A stretch of 64,000 nt of DNA from Ophiocordyceps camponoti-saundersi (nom. inval.) (GCA_003339415.1 PDHQ01000124.1:1-64000), one strand, 5' to 3'; positions 1 through 12,859 are shown, numbered from the stretch's first letter. The notes: generated from the sequence alone by a model not told the origin. Made by a program: numbers and translations.

Positions 1-127
<127 letters not shown>

Positions 128-318
128 AAAATTCTATACTTATAATAATATAAATATTAACCTTTTATCTTTATATTATAAATAAACTCTACTTACTTTA
201 TTATTTTATAATAATAATAAGCTACGCTTAAAATAACTTTAAAAAAAAAATAATATTATATATATTAATTATAATTATAAAAATTTCTTACTTAATATAT
301 AGCTTTATTTTAAATTAT
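128..318. other. AT-rich spacer, nothing recognised
   Basis: Degenerate AT-rich sequence between the microsatellite and the first LTR element. Positions 314-318 (ATTAT) are the left target duplication of the element at 319-2708. Confidence 0.6.
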
Positions 319-528
319 TATAAAGGTCTTACTAAGGCGACTATAAAAGTAAGCTAAGGTAGAGTTATAATTAAAGCTATAGAAAAAAGGAAGAAGAGGG
401 GAGAGAAGCCCCCCTCCTAAGCTAGCTATATACCCTACGCGATAACTAAGCGCTATCGGGAAAACCTAAATATATCTACTATAATCCCCCCTATCTAGCT
501 ATAATTAGTTATAAACTAATCCCTTATA
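319..528 (+). repeat. Left LTR of the 319-2708 element
   Basis: 210-bp repeat matching 1885-1935 plus 2550-2708. It preserves the unoccupied site (aaggtagagttata at about 355-370) that is split by a SINE in the right LTR. Confidence 0.85.
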
Positions 529-1884
529 TAGCCCCTTTTTTAAGCTAGCCGAGGAGGTAAGAGCGTAAGATAGAAAAATTACGTATTATTATATTAATAA
601 GATATTTTATATAATCTTAAGCTAATAGCTTAATAGCTTTTATAAAGATAAGGATAAGAGGGCGGAAAAGCTTCTTTATAGCCTAAGGAATTAAACCCTA
701 ATTTTTATAAGGAAAATTCTAATAAGCTTAGAATCGTAATATTACTTAAAATAAGAATTAATAAACTTATATATTAGTAGTAAAAACTTACTTATATAGC
801 TAGTATATAAGATTAAGTAATATTATATTAATTATAAGAAGCTTAGAAAATAACTTAATTATAGTAAATAGTAAAGCTAGCTATATATTTATTACTATAT
901 ATCGCTAGCGCTAGTTTATAAGCTAAGGCGTAATATAATTATAATATATACTTATTAATAAATTTACGCGCCTAAGCTACGCGTAAATTATCTTTATATA
1001 AGGTAATATAATAAAGTTAGAAATTACTTAAGCTATAATATCTAGCGTATATTTATCCCTCTTTACTTATTATCCCCTTAATTAAAATATTTTAAATCCG
1101 CCTTTAATTTCCCCGCTTTATTTATAAAAAGCCCTAACTTTAATATCCCTATTTACTTATAAAATTTTAGATAATTACGCTTAAAATAATTAATCTAATT
1201 ATACTAATAGTAATATTAGCGCTTAATAATATTAAAATAAAATTATATAAATACGATATTTATTAAGTTAATAGAAAAAAAAAGCGGTAAATTAACTAAT
1301 ATATTAAGAATATTCCTAGAACTAAATACTTTATTAAAGCTTTAGAGAAAGCTAGCGAAGGCTACGTATATTATAAGCTAGTTTTTATAATTTAAGCGCT
1401 CTTATAGCTTTTTATATAGCTTAGATAAGAGTAAGATAATCTTAGTATAATCGAATTAATATAATAATCTAGCCTTAAAAAAAATATATTTTTATTTTAT
1501 AATATATTCTTTAAAAGGCTTTAATAGCCCCTAATATATCTTAATTAAGGAAAAACCTACTTAGCGCTTTTTATAACTTTTCCTAAAAAGCTTAGAAATA
1601 TACGCTAAAAAAGCTTTAAGCTAATAAGAAAAATCTATAATTATAATAATATATAAAAAGAATATTTATTAGAAAGTACTAAAATAAAAAAAGATATAAT
1701 AAAATTAAAACTTAAGCTCCCTAATTACGGCTCTATTAATTATAAATTTAATATATATAGCGGCTAGCTAAGAGTTTAAGCTAAAATAAGCTAAAAGCAG
1801 CTTTAATATAAGTAAAATTTAATAGCGTTTTATATTAAAATCTTACTTTTATATTTAATTAGCGGTAAAAGGAGCTTTAATTAA
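529..1884. other. Internal region of the small LTR element, no recognisable product
   Basis: 1356 bp of RIP-degraded DNA. I looked for reverse transcriptase, integrase, protease and zinc-knuckle patterns in all frames and recognised none. A gag-like origin of the segment around 650-800 is possible but unsupported. Confidence 0.5.
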
Positions 1885-1935
1885 TATAAAGGTTTTACTA
1901 AAGCGATTATAAAAATAAGCTAAGGTAGAGTTATA

Positions 1936-2535
1936 TATATATATATTATATTACTTTAATAACTTATATAGGTATCTAAGTATATAATTATTTAATAGAG
2001 AGGAAAAACCGGAGTATTTAGGGGAAAACCCCTTACTTAATATATTTAGCTAGCTTATAAGCTAATTATATTATATTAGAAAGCTTAATTATTATAAGAA
2101 ATATCCGAAATTACGCTAATTCTAAGCGAGAGGTACCTATATTTCTTATTATATATCTTATCTAAGTTTTAAGTAATTCCGGTATATATATTAATAAATA
2201 TTATAGCGAAGATATATTACTTTATAATTATACTCTATTATTAGATTATAATTACTATTAAAAAGGACCTATTCCTCTAATAACTTACGTTATCTAATTA
2301 TACCCTTACCCCGCGCCTTACCTTACCTAAGCCTTAGCCGGGTTACTACTCCTACCGAGGGAGGGAAGGAGCCCGGTAGGGTTACTACTCCTGCCGGGGT
2401 TATGCCGGGGTCGGACCGTACCCTAGCTATATAATTAGGGTAAAAAATACCCGTGCCCTTCGCCGGATTCGAACCGACTGCCTCTTTTATAGGAGACTAA
2501 TATCTCTAGACGCTTAACTACTACGTTAGGAGGGC
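1936..2535 (-). mobile_element. tRNA-headed SINE-like element, full length (600 bp)
   Basis: Read on the minus strand it starts with a tRNA-like head (2535 down to 2455), then GGGTA-T6-CCC, a GC-richer body with repeated CCGGC/GGAGTAGTRACCC motifs (about 2330-2440), an AT-rich part, and a terminal (AT)n tail at 1936-1945. It is bounded by a 14-bp direct repeat, aaggtagagttata at 1922-1935 and aaggtaaagttata at 2536-2549, differing by one G/A transition. The empty site is present in the sister LTR at about 355-370. A tRNA head, a simple-repeat tail and a long variable target duplication are hallmarks of LINE-mobilised SINEs. A second copy lacking the head lies at 51637-52153 on the other strand. 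600 bp is long for a SINE, and T6 directly behind the head is odd. Confidence 0.85.
2455..2535 (-). tRNA. tRNA-derived head of the SINE (tRNA pseudogene)
   Basis: The 7-bp acceptor stem pairs GCCCTCC with GAAGGGC apart from one C-A mismatch, followed by discriminator A. The D stem is ACGT/GCGT around AGTAGTTAA. The T arm GTCGG-TTCGAAT-CCGGC is perfect and contains a consensus B box (GGTTCGAATCC). The A box TAACGTAGTAG resembles TGGCNNAGTNG after G-to-A change. The anticodon arm around 2490-2507 (GAGATATTAGTCTC) does not fold into a clean 5-bp stem with a 7-base loop, so the isotype cannot be assigned. It lies exactly inside the SINE target duplication, so it is part of the element and not a chromosomal tRNA gene. 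Confidence 0.75.
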
Positions 2536-2708
2536 AAGGTAAAGTTATAATTAAAGCTATCGAAGAAAGGAAGGAGAGGAGAGAGAAGCCCCCCTTTTAA
2601 GCTAGCTATATACCCCGCGCGATAACTAAGCGCTATTAGGAAGACTTAAATATATACGCTATAATCCCCCTTATCTAGCTATAATTAATTATAAACTAAT
2701 CTCTTATA

Positions 2709-4216
2709 ATTATAATAATTTTAAACTTAAAAGCTTATTATATTTATTATTTTATTAAAAGCTAAGGTAAATTTTAGTAAGATTATTTTAGAAAATATTT
2801 TTATTTTTATATAAATAATTATTTAATAAATAATAAAGTTTAATAAGGTTTAAAAAGGCGCCCTTTTTATTTTAATTTTATTAGTAAATAATATCTTCTT
2901 AGCTATTATAGCTATAATTTCTTTTTTTTTCTATAACTTTAGGGAAAGCGGAACTTTTTTAATATAAGCTATAATTATAGCTAAAGCGCTAAAGAAAACT
3001 ATCAAAAAATAAATTCTTAAGTAATATAAATAATAGCTTATAATTTATTTTAATTTTATTATTATTTTACTTTAAATTTAAAGCTTAAAAATAATTATAA
3101 TAAATAATAATTATAAATTTTATAAATAAAGCTAAGTACTTATAATAAGAAAATTACTAAATAATAATATTATAATAATATTTTAAAATATTTTTTATAA
3201 GCTTTAATTTAATTTAAGGTAATTTTATATTATTTTTAGAGAAAGAATATATTTAATTAATAAAAGTTATATTTTTTTATAAAAGTATTAGCGTAAGCCT
3301 TATAATAAAATAATAAAAAAGCTTTTTAGAAAAAAATTAAGTTTTTAAAAAAAGTTTTAATAATATAATTATATATAAAAAAATATTATTTAAAAACTTA
3401 ATAAAACTTATTAATAATAATTATTAATAATATAATAAATATAAGTTAAACTTATAATAAAAATATAATAATATAAATAAAGATTTTTAATATTAAATTA
3501 TATATATTAAAAATCTAAATTTAATAATGTTTTAAATATTATTAATTTAAATATATTATTAAACATTATATAATAAAGCTATAATATAATAAATACTTTA
3601 TTATTTTATATATAAAAAAAATTATTTATTTTATAGCTTATAAAAAAAACTATATTTTTAGTTTTTTTATTAAAGGTTTTATTTAAAGTAAAGTTAGTTT
3701 TATTTTAAAATAAGAGTGGTATAAGATTAAGTAAAAAATATATATATTTCCTAATTTTAAAAGTTTATAAATTAGAATTTTATATATACCGCCCCTCCTC
3801 TTTTTTTAGCGCTAACTAAAGTTTAGTAATAATAAAGGCGGAAACGTTAAAAAGTAAATATAATAGCACCTCCCTTAACTTTTTTTCTAAACTTATTATA
3901 GCTTTATAATAATAATTTAACTATTTCTTAAAATTAGCTATTTTAAAGTTTATTATAAGATAATAAAACCTTTATATATTTTTTAGCTATATTAATAAAG
4001 CTTTAATTAATTAGATTATTAAAGCTATTTTAATTAATTATAAAAATTTAGTTTATAATAATAATAATAATAAGTAAAAAAATAAGTAAATTATATAAAT
4101 TCTATATTAAACTTAATTTATATATACTCTTATTATTATAAAGTCTATTTTAAGGGAAATATTAGCTTTTTTATTATTAGTTATTACTTAACTTATTAAA
4201 TATATAAATTATTAAG
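2709..4216. other. Degenerate AT-rich DNA, no feature recognised
   Basis: About 1.5 kb of heavily RIP-mutated sequence with poly-T and poly-A runs and ATA/TAA-type low complexity (for example around 4055-4080). No LTR, RT motif or structural RNA was recognised. It is presumably the older substrate into which the flanking elements jumped. Confidence 0.5.
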
Positions 4217-4428
4217 TATTATAGCTAGGATATATTAAATAAATAATAATATTAGTATTATAAATAAATATTCTAAGCTAAAAAGAAAGGAAAAAAAGAG
4301 GGAAAGCTCTTATAAGTAAAATCTAAGTAAAATATATAAGGGCACGTGCTAATAAGAGTAAGAGAGGGTATAGTAAAATAATAAATTAGGAAGCGATTAT
4401 ATTTCTTAGTAATTTCCCCTAAGGTTTT

Positions 4429-4936
4429 TATTAGAATATATATATCGCTAGCTACGTAAGAATATAAGACGCGTTAAATACGCGTAGCACGCGTCGTAGA
4501 GATTACTATTTTTATATAAATAAAGTAAGAGGTTAAGGATATATATAAAAAGGAGTTAAACTTAAGATAATACTAATCTAAGATTAGCGTAATCTTAATA
4601 TAACGCGCGATATATATATAATAAGGATTTTTAAATAATAAGGAGGGTAGCTAAGATATATATATAATATATTAATTTTTCTATATATTTTTTAAAAAAG
4701 TAATTATAAATAAAGTTATTAAGATTAATTATTTATAACTTAATTAGCTAAAATATATAAAATAAGAGATAGATTATTTTTTTAGCTATATAATTTAAAT
4801 AAGTTACTTAAACTTTATTATATAAGTTAATATATATATATATAAAGTTTCTTATAATACTTAGTTTAACTATTATAATAAGAATAAAATATAATATTAG
4901 CTTTCTATTTAGCTTAGGAAAGATACTTAACTAATA
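4429..4936 (+). repeat. Left LTR of unit E (508 bp)
   Basis: Aligns with the other 508-bp LTRs of the family from tattagaatatatatatcgc to gatacttaactaata, differing mainly by C/T and G/A transitions. Confidence 0.87.
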
Positions 4937-6139
4937 TTAATTAGTATAATAAGGCTAAGTTATTTTAAATAATCTTATTTTATTATTTATAATTTAGTTA
5001 AAAATAAAAAAATAATTTAAATAATAGAAAATTATTAAAATACTAATATATATAGAAGCTATAATTATTATTTTAATAAACTACTAATATATTTTAACTA
5101 ATATTAAGTTAATATTTAATAATTCGAATATCTTAGTACTTAGTAATAACTTACTATAAGTTAATATTATTAATTTTTTTCTTTTTTTTAGATTTAATCT
5201 ATAGTTTATAAAACCTTATTTTAATTTTAACTTAGAGTTTTATTAATCTTTAATTAATCTTAGTAAATACTTAGTATATTTAATTTATAATATTTTATAA
5301 AAGTTAGGAAAAGAGTCTCTTATAAGTAAATTAATTTAATAATCTATAAAAGATAAAAATAGAAAAAAAAGAAAAATATAAAAATAATAAAAATAAACGC
5401 TACTATTTTTTATATAAGGGAGGGCTAGTATTATAATAAGCCTTATTAGCCTTACGCGTAATATTAAGGTATTATTAATATTAGTTAAATATTAGTTAAT
5501 AATTAATTAAGGTTTAAGTTATTATTAATATACCTCCGCCTCCTAGTTAAACTCTAAAAAGTAGTTATTTATTATAAAGGTAGCGATCGCCTAAGCCGCG
5601 TCGGCTACGGCGGGAAAAGTCTACCTAGCTATTATTAGTTATAAAGTTAATAAACTATTATTATTAATATAAAAATATATTAAATTATAATAATACCTAG
5701 CTATTATATATATATAATAAGCGCGCGCTATCTAAAAGTTTTAATATTAGTAAGCGTTTATAGATAATAGCTATTATATAAGCTATCTTATATATTAATA
5801 GTAAGGGAGTAGCTAGTATATATCGCTATACTTATAATTATATTTTTATTTAATAAGTATATTACTATCTAACTTAAGTATATTAATATAATAAAAGCGC
5901 TTAAGCGTTATTTTAGTTACGCTAATAAGATAGGAGCTTATCTTCTTATATAACTTAGAAGTAATAATTATAACGCGTAGAGGAGATAAAGCTATTATAG
6001 TATATAATATATTAGTAAATAAGCTAAGTTTAATATAAACTTTAAAGGAAATTAAGATTTACTTATATAACTCTTAGTAATATAATAAAGCGTAGGAGTA
6101 TTAATAAGATTTATATAATTCTTATTATCGTTATTATCG

Positions 6140-6175
6140 CCCTTATCGCCTCCGTCGCCCTTATCGCCTCCGGCG
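6140..6175. repeat. Two-copy 18-bp tandem repeat
   Basis: CCCTTATCGCCTCCGTCG at 6140-6157 is followed directly by CCCTTATCGCCTCCGGCG at 6158-6175. It is GC-rich for this window and sits just left of the Copia insertion, inside unit E. Confidence 0.8.
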
Positions 6176-6206
6176 ATAAGGTTTTTCTTAGCTATAGCGC
6201 GCTAAG

Positions 6207-6370
6207 TATTAAGGCACGCAGGCTATCTAGATACTTAGCTATATTATGCTCTTACTAAGTAGGCTAATAGTGCCCCTCTTATACTAATCTAGTATAGCTA
6301 ATACACGGACTTAACCGGGCTTAAGCCCTAAGTAGGTTATAGCCTAGACTATAAGGTATATTATATAACA
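6207..6370 (-). repeat. Left (3') LTR of the Copia element
   Basis: 164 bp, from TATTAAGGCACG to TATATAACA. The final CA survives unmutated on the plus strand, unlike the right LTR, which ends TAATA. Confidence 0.88.
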
Positions 6371-6378
6371 CCGCCCCT

Positions 6379-9300
6379 AAGGCCGGGCAGGCTAAAGAAT
6401 AACTATCGTAATATTATTTCTTAGTATTTAGGCTACTAAAGCCGCCCCTATTCCTTAGCATAGCTAAATTTAGCTAGCGTACGAACTACTAATACTTATT
6501 CGCTTATAAACCCTTTATTAGGCCGTCTATAATTATATTTTCTATACTTATTTACTATAAATTAAAAAAGCCTATTTAATATTTTTAGATAATCTATTTA
6601 TATTGTAAATTAATATACCTTATATATACCTTATTAAGTAAGTTAATTATAGCTAACCTTATATTCTAACTATTAGTAAATATTATAAGAGGCCTCTTTT
6701 ATTTATAGCCGGTATTTTAAATAATATTAGAAAGCTAAATTATTATAAGCTTAGTAGATATTAGGGCTATAAATTTAGCCTCTATATTACTCGTTATAAT
6801 AATAGTTTAACGCTTCGAACGCTATATAATAAAACCGCTAGCGAGAAATATAACGAACCCGGCCGTTAAGGCGCAGGTTATTTAATCGTCCGCGAACGAT
6901 ATATCGGAAATTCGGAATATACGCGAAGCTAAAAGTCCTTATTATAGGCCGCTCCTCTAAGTATAATACTAAGAGATAGCGTGCCGTATAAATAATAAAA
7001 AAAGTACTTTATTATAGCTAAATAAGCGTAAGTTTAATAAGAATTTACTTCTAATAGCTTCTTAACGCTATATATAATATTAAGCCTTATACTTAAGGCT
7101 AGCTAATTTAGGCTACCTATTTATTTCTATTATATTATAGCCTTTATTATAATCTTAGCCTTTTTCTAATTATAAGGAATTATATATTTTATCGGCTATA
7201 GCGTTTTTATAGGCTTTAAATCGTTAGTATTAAATAGCTAGAGAATCTTATAAGCGAAGGAGGTTTAATATACTTAAATAGTACGGGCTTAATAATTACG
7301 ATTAAACTTAAAGCTAAGGAATTCTTAAGGTTTACTAAGGTATTTAACCTCGTATAATTTATTAAGAATTATAGCCTTATTATTAATCTATACTTACGTA
7401 AGCGTAATAAGGAGGATATCGTCTATATAAAAAATAAAGAGGCTACTATTAGCGTAGTAATAAAGGTATAACTTAAAGTTAAGTTATTTAAATCCGCGAT
7501 TAGCTAAATCTTTAGCTATATACTCGAACTACTAGCGCGGCGAGGCTCGATAACTATAAAGGGCTTTCTTTAATCGGCAAACGCGATCCGACTTATCCTT
7601 AAAGCTATAAAGTTATTCGACGAAAATATCTTTATTTAATTTAGCGTTAATAAAAATATTTATAATATTAAATTTTACTTATTTAAGGTCTTATATTATA
7701 ATAAGGGTAAGGAAGATTTATATAAACGATTAATACGCTATAGCGGTATATAGGTCCTTAATAAGTTAATCTATAAGATCGCGATCTCTGCGAATAACTT
7801 AGCAGGCCTTCGCTATTAAATTTACGCTTTTAATAAGCTTCTTAGTATATACTTATCGCTTAGGAAAGGTTTTAGTATTATAAGGCTTAGGAATAAGTTC
7901 CTAGGCGCCCTTTTAGTATAGCTTATTAAGTTCTTTTTTTATTACGGGTACCTATTATTTATTAAATTTAGGTAGCTTCTTTATAGTATAATAATTACTT
8001 AAAATATAACCTATAAAGGTTTCTATAGCTAGAGCTAAGAGAATTATTATAAGCGCTTAATTAATATATTTATCCTTATCTATAAAGGAAACGTATAATA
8101 GAGGCGGCTTAAGAATACTATTTATAGCTAAATTAGCCTATATAAGCCTTTTTAATCGCCTCGTAAGCTTATTATTATAGATCTCTTTCGTTAAATAACG
8201 CTTATAGCGTTATATTTCCGTTAAGGTAAAAGAAAGAGTCGAAGCTTCGTAAATATATTAAGAAAGTTACTTATTAAGTATTAGATTAGTTAGCTAAAAG
8301 TTCTATAAGTTACTAGCTAATTTATTAGGATTATTATAATTATTAGTATCGTAAACCTAGCCGCTAGGAAAATTTAAGGTTATAAGCGCTATTAGTAGTA
8401 ATTATACCTCTTTATTAATTTCCTCGATTAATCGAAGAAGCGTATTCCTATTAAAAAATAGGCGCGGTGCCTCTTTACCTTAATAAGGCGTAGGATTCGG
8501 TAAGAAAAGGTACGAAAAGCCTCCCTTAGGCGTTTTAAAACGCTCTTTTAATAACCTTATAAATTCCTTTTTAATAGTTAATATATTCGATAATCTAGCT
8601 ATAGTAGTTTAATATTTCCTTAGTTATTATTTAATATTTAATATATTAAAGGACTGCGAAACGTTAATACCGCTAGTTTAGCTATAAGAAGTTTTCTCTT
8701 TCTCCCTATAAGGAAGAATAATAAGTTTAAATTCGATAATTTTACCTTTTTTTTCTAAATAAGCCTTAAATTCGACTAATAGGTCCTTTTTAACGGTAAG
8801 GGTATTAATATAATTAATAAAGCGTATATCTTATATATAAATAACGATCTCTTAATTAGGAAGCTAAATCTTAAAGATATAGTTATATAAGCTTTTAATA
8901 CTAATAAGATAACCTTTCTAGGCTTAAGGAGCTATTTTTTTAAACCTTATAATCTTCTCTTTTAGCTTCGTTATATATACCGTATAACCCTAAGCGTAAA
9001 GGTAGCTAATATTATATTTATAGGGCAAATTAAGCGTCTTTATAACCCTCTCGAAAGGGCTATCTTTACCTCTTATAAGTAGTAAATTTAATATATATAC
9101 TATTATCGATATATAATATAGCTATAAAGTTACGGGAAGCTTAGCGTATAAGTAAATAGCTTTAGCTATTATTAATAAGGTCTTACTAGCCCTCTTTATA
9201 AGGCTATTTTATTATAAATTATATAAAGTTAAATAGCGTAAAATAAAGCTATTTTAAATAGCTTAAGCCTTAATTACCTCGCTTTTAAACTTCTATATAT

Positions 9301-11126
9301 TATTAAAAGCTATTATAGCTATAGGAATTCCTCCTAAAAAGGCGTTAACTTATTATTTCTAACCGCGAAGAAGATTATAAGCCTGCCCCTTTAAGGTAAT
9401 AGCTATCGTTTAGTAGAATCTTATAAAGGCGTTAATTCTATATAAAGAATAGCGGGCACCGCTATTACCGGGCAAATTATACTTAATAATATCCTAAAAA
9501 ACGATATCGAGGAATCTTAAAAGCTTAGCTAGCGAATCCTTACTAATTATAATATCTACCTTAGCGAATTAATAAGCCTTATATAAGAAGCTTTTAACGG
9601 TCTTTTTATCGATTAAAATCCCTATTTACTAATAAGCTAAGGTTACTTTATCCTTACTAGCGTATATAAGGCGCTCGTATATAATAGTAAAATTAGCCTT
9701 TAAGCCCTTCCTTAGCGATTTATATAGTAAAATAGCGAATACCTTAATTATAGTTTAATTGCTACTTATAGCAGCTATACTAATAACTTAAAATTAATTA
9801 TTAAGGCGGTAAATATACTTTTTAGTATTTTTTATAATAAGGAAATTTATCTTAAAGTTAGCGATAACGCTTTTTACTTTTAGAACGCTTATATTTATTA
9901 AATTCGCTTAAATATTAAGATAATAAAAAACTTATAATAAGATTATCGAATTACTATTAAGTAGATCTATCTTAACCTTACCCTCTTCTTAAGGCTAAAG
10001 ATCTCCGCTATTAGTAGCGCGGAAAAGGTTAATAACGGTATTTTTATAAATTTTAATAAACTATTTTAAATTATTAAAAATATAGCCTCCGGCTTTAAAA
10101 TCGTATATAATATTATCTTATTCGACGCTATAGCTAGTAGCTACTAATTCGTATATTTATCTAGCTTTTATAATAGCTTTTAATACCGCGATTTACTTCT
10201 ATTAATACTAATCTCTTAGTAGTAGGCGTTACTTAAGATATAATTTCTAGTAATTTTCCTTTTAATAAAGCTTATTACCCTTAGGAATAAAGTATCCGTA
10301 ATTAAGATATCGACCTTTCTAGCTTTCTTATATAGGAGAAGAGAATCTATTACTATAATTACCGCGGCCTTATCTTTTACCGCGGCCTTAACTTTTACTA
10401 TAACCGTTATCTCGCTTTTCTTTTTATTTTTTTATATTCTAATCCGCGGAAAAGGTATCTTTCTTCTTATTATTAATAAGCTTAGTATAATTTTAGAAAA
10501 AACCTAAAACCTTATCCTTCGTTAAGGGCTTTTATTTAGCTAATTTATATATCTAATCTTTATATTAGGAAAATATAATAATTTTAATAGCGTTAATTAT
10601 AGCGCTAATAAACTATTCCTCGTAAAGTTCTTTTATTATAATATAAAGTTAACTTTATAGGAGATTAAAGCGTTTTATAAAAGTATTAAATATTATAAAG
10701 TTCTCCGCCTTTATAATATATATTTTTTTATAATTAATAAGAAAATAACTTTTAGAGCTATATTATATTTTTTCTTAATAGCTATAAAAGTTTAATATAT
10801 TAATTAATTCGAATTCTAGCCGCTATTATAAATTTTAAGAATTATTATAAGCTTATAATAATATATAATAAAATAATAGTAATAAATTTCCGTATCTTAT
10901 TATTTTTTTATAGCTGCGATATTTATATTTATAAATTTATTACTATTAAGCTTATTAATATACTTAAGTAAGCGAAATTACTTAATTACTATTCTAATTA
11001 ATATCTCCTAATATTACTAATTCTCTTAGCTTTTTAGCTTTTTTATATTAGCTAGGATTACTCTTATTTTTATATTTTTTAATAAGGTTATTATAACTTT
11101 TTTTCTTACCTAAATAAGCTCTTTTA
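6379..11126 (-). pseudogene. Copia pol remnant (integrase, reverse transcriptase, RNase H)
   Basis: Translated on the minus strand, the segment 7660-7408 reads RVCRLKKALYSYRASPR (about 7590-7530) and then YIDDILLIT (about 7428-7402). These correspond to the Copia RT motifs KALYGLRQSPR and YVDDILL, with both catalytic Asp codons intact. Upstream at about 8935-8835 the pattern KGYLIS..SLYNYIFKIxLPN matches the conserved post-integrase motif GYLVGYdStNiYRIWiP of fungal Copia. Integrase and gag should occupy 9000-11126, with the gag start beyond the Gypsy insertion at 17092-17280, but I could not read their zinc finger or catalytic residues with confidence. Stops are all TAA/TAG at positions that would have been Gln or Trp codons. 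RNase H should lie at about 6400-7200. Confidence 0.85.
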
Positions 11127-11463
11127 TATTACGCGCTAGCAATTATAGGGATTTCCTTTAAACATTTTACGGTAATTTCCGAGGATTTCTAACTATAGTT
11201 ACGTAACCTCGGAAACCTTATCGTAAAATCCCTAGGAAAACCTTAGTAGGAAATTACCTGGAAATAAAGTTAACCTTTTACTAAGATTTCCTACTAAGAT
11301 TTCCCCTTACCTTTTCCTATCTTTACTAATATATACCTTTATATACTTTACTAAGATTTCGCTTACGGGAGTTTTCCTCTTTTTTTTCCTTTCTCCTTAG
11401 CTTAGAATCTTTATTTATAATACTAATACTATTATTTATTTAATATATTTTATAGCTATAATA
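11127..11463 (+). repeat. 5' LTR of Gypsy-1a
   Basis: 337 bp. It contains repeated motifs of the type GATTTCC, TAAGATTTC and GTAATTTCC, and a pyrimidine-rich block (about 11365-11400). Confidence 0.92.
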
Positions 11464-11499
11464 TTATTTTAAGCTTAAATTCGCTAGCGAGTAATTAAG

Positions 11500-12760
11500 A
11501 AACTTATACCTTACTTTTATATCCCCGTATAAAATAGAAAAAAACTTATATACGATTAAAACTTAGACTATAACTAATTTTAAGATATATATCCGGAGCC
11601 CCTAACTAAACTTTTAAGCGATTAAAGAGACTTACCTTAAAAACGCCTAACTTTATAATAAAATAAGATATCGGCGAAAACTAAACTATAATAATAGCTA
11701 CTTTTTCCTAAAATATTACTAATATAATTATATTATAAAAGTAATATACGGAGATAGCGTAATTATAAATATAAGTTATAGAATTTTAAAGTTAGTTAAT
11801 TTAGAAAAACTAAGACTTAAACGCGGAAAAGACCCGTTAAGAAATATTAACTATATTTAGTATAAATAAAAAGATATTTATCCTAACCGGAAAAGCCGCT
11901 TAAAATACCTTTACGCTAATAGCCTTAGTAAGATAGCTAAACCCCTCTTATTCTAATTTTACGAAAATTCGCTATAAGAAAGTAAGTAAGTTTTTAAGTA
12001 AGAAGAAAGATTTTAGTACTTTCCTTACGAACTTAAAAGATAAGATAAGGTCCGATAAGATAACTTTTCGAAATAAGTAAGACTAAATAAGTATATTATT
12101 CCGCGTATTAGAAAAGAAAGCTTATAAACTTTTAGAAACTTAATATAATTTAGAGGAACGCCCCTTTTTTAGATTAGCTAAGATAATCTAATATTTAGAG
12201 TTTATTTACGGAAATCTTAATAAATTTACTAAAACTATAAACTAACTTTATAAACTAAATTTCTTATTAATAAGTAAGTAGAAAATTTAAGAGTTTCTTA
12301 CGGAGTTTAATTACCTTATAGCTAAGACCTAAGTTCCCTTAGCTTAGATTAAGTATATACTTTAAGATTATTTACCTACTAATCTTAACTTAAGCTTTCT
12401 TACGAAAGCTAAAGATTTATATATAACGTATAAGGAATTTTACGAGTATATAAAAAACGCTATATTTTATTAGAAAAAAAAGTTAACTTATTAGGAGTTT
12501 TCCCGTAAAAGCTAAGTAAGTAAGAGGGTTACCTTATAAAAATAAAAAAAGATTATAATTATAACTATAACCTTTCGCTAAAAAAGCTAGGCTTTTAGTA
12601 AAAGTAAGAAGAAAGTCTATTAAGAAAACGGTACTTATTTTATTTATAGAAAAAAGAGCTATATAGCTAAGGACTACCTTAACTAATAAAAAATAAGGAA
12701 AGTTTATAAAGTTTAGACGCTTTTACTTAACTCTATTTAGTTAGATAACTTTAATTTAAG
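11500..12760 (+). pseudogene. Gypsy-1a gag remnant with a mutated CCHC zinc knuckle
   Basis: The reading frame at 12630-12683 gives TYFIYRKKSYIAKDY. The four ligands of a CX2CX4HX4C knuckle (positions 12636, 12645, 12660 and 12675) all read Tyr. That is what RIP does to Cys (TGY to TAY) and His (CAY to TAY). The family function is assembly of the retrotransposon particle and RNA packaging. Upstream residues are charged and compatible with a capsid domain but not diagnostic. The start codon cannot be placed because ATG is depleted. Confidence 0.75.
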
Positions 12761-12859
12761 AAAAAAGTAAGATTATTATAAGGCTTCTTAATAATCCTAA
12801 AAATATCGCGCGTAAAACGGAAAATAAGAGAGTTATTTACTATTAATAGTTAAGTTTAA

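Larger units (their letters stand above)
319..2708 (+). mobile_element. Small non-autonomous LTR element (TRIM-like), 210-bp LTRs
   Basis: Two direct repeats of exactly 210 bp (319-528, and 1885-2708 once a 614-bp insertion is subtracted) flank a 1356-bp internal region. The flanks carry a perfect 5-bp target duplication ATTAT (314-318 and 2709-2713). LTR ends read TATAAAGG and CTTATA, compatible with TG...CA after RIP. Just after the left LTR the sequence TAGCCCC could be a mutated TGG-type primer-binding site, and a purine stretch AAAAGGAG (about 1868-1875) precedes the right LTR, so I place the element on the plus strand. Without the SINE its length is about 1.78 kb, too short for gag-pol. 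The TRIM-like label rests on structure only. Confidence 0.82.
1885..2708 (+). repeat. Right LTR of the 319-2708 element, interrupted by a SINE
   Basis: The LTR copy runs 1885-1935, is interrupted by the SINE at 1936-2535 and the duplicated 14-bp target 2536-2549, and resumes to 2708. Removing the insertion restores exactly 210 bp, the same length as the left LTR. Confidence 0.85.

Noticed and set aside
2455..2535. Functional chromosomal tRNA gene
   Set aside because: It lies within the target duplication of a mobile element, has an acceptor mismatch and no foldable anticodon arm.
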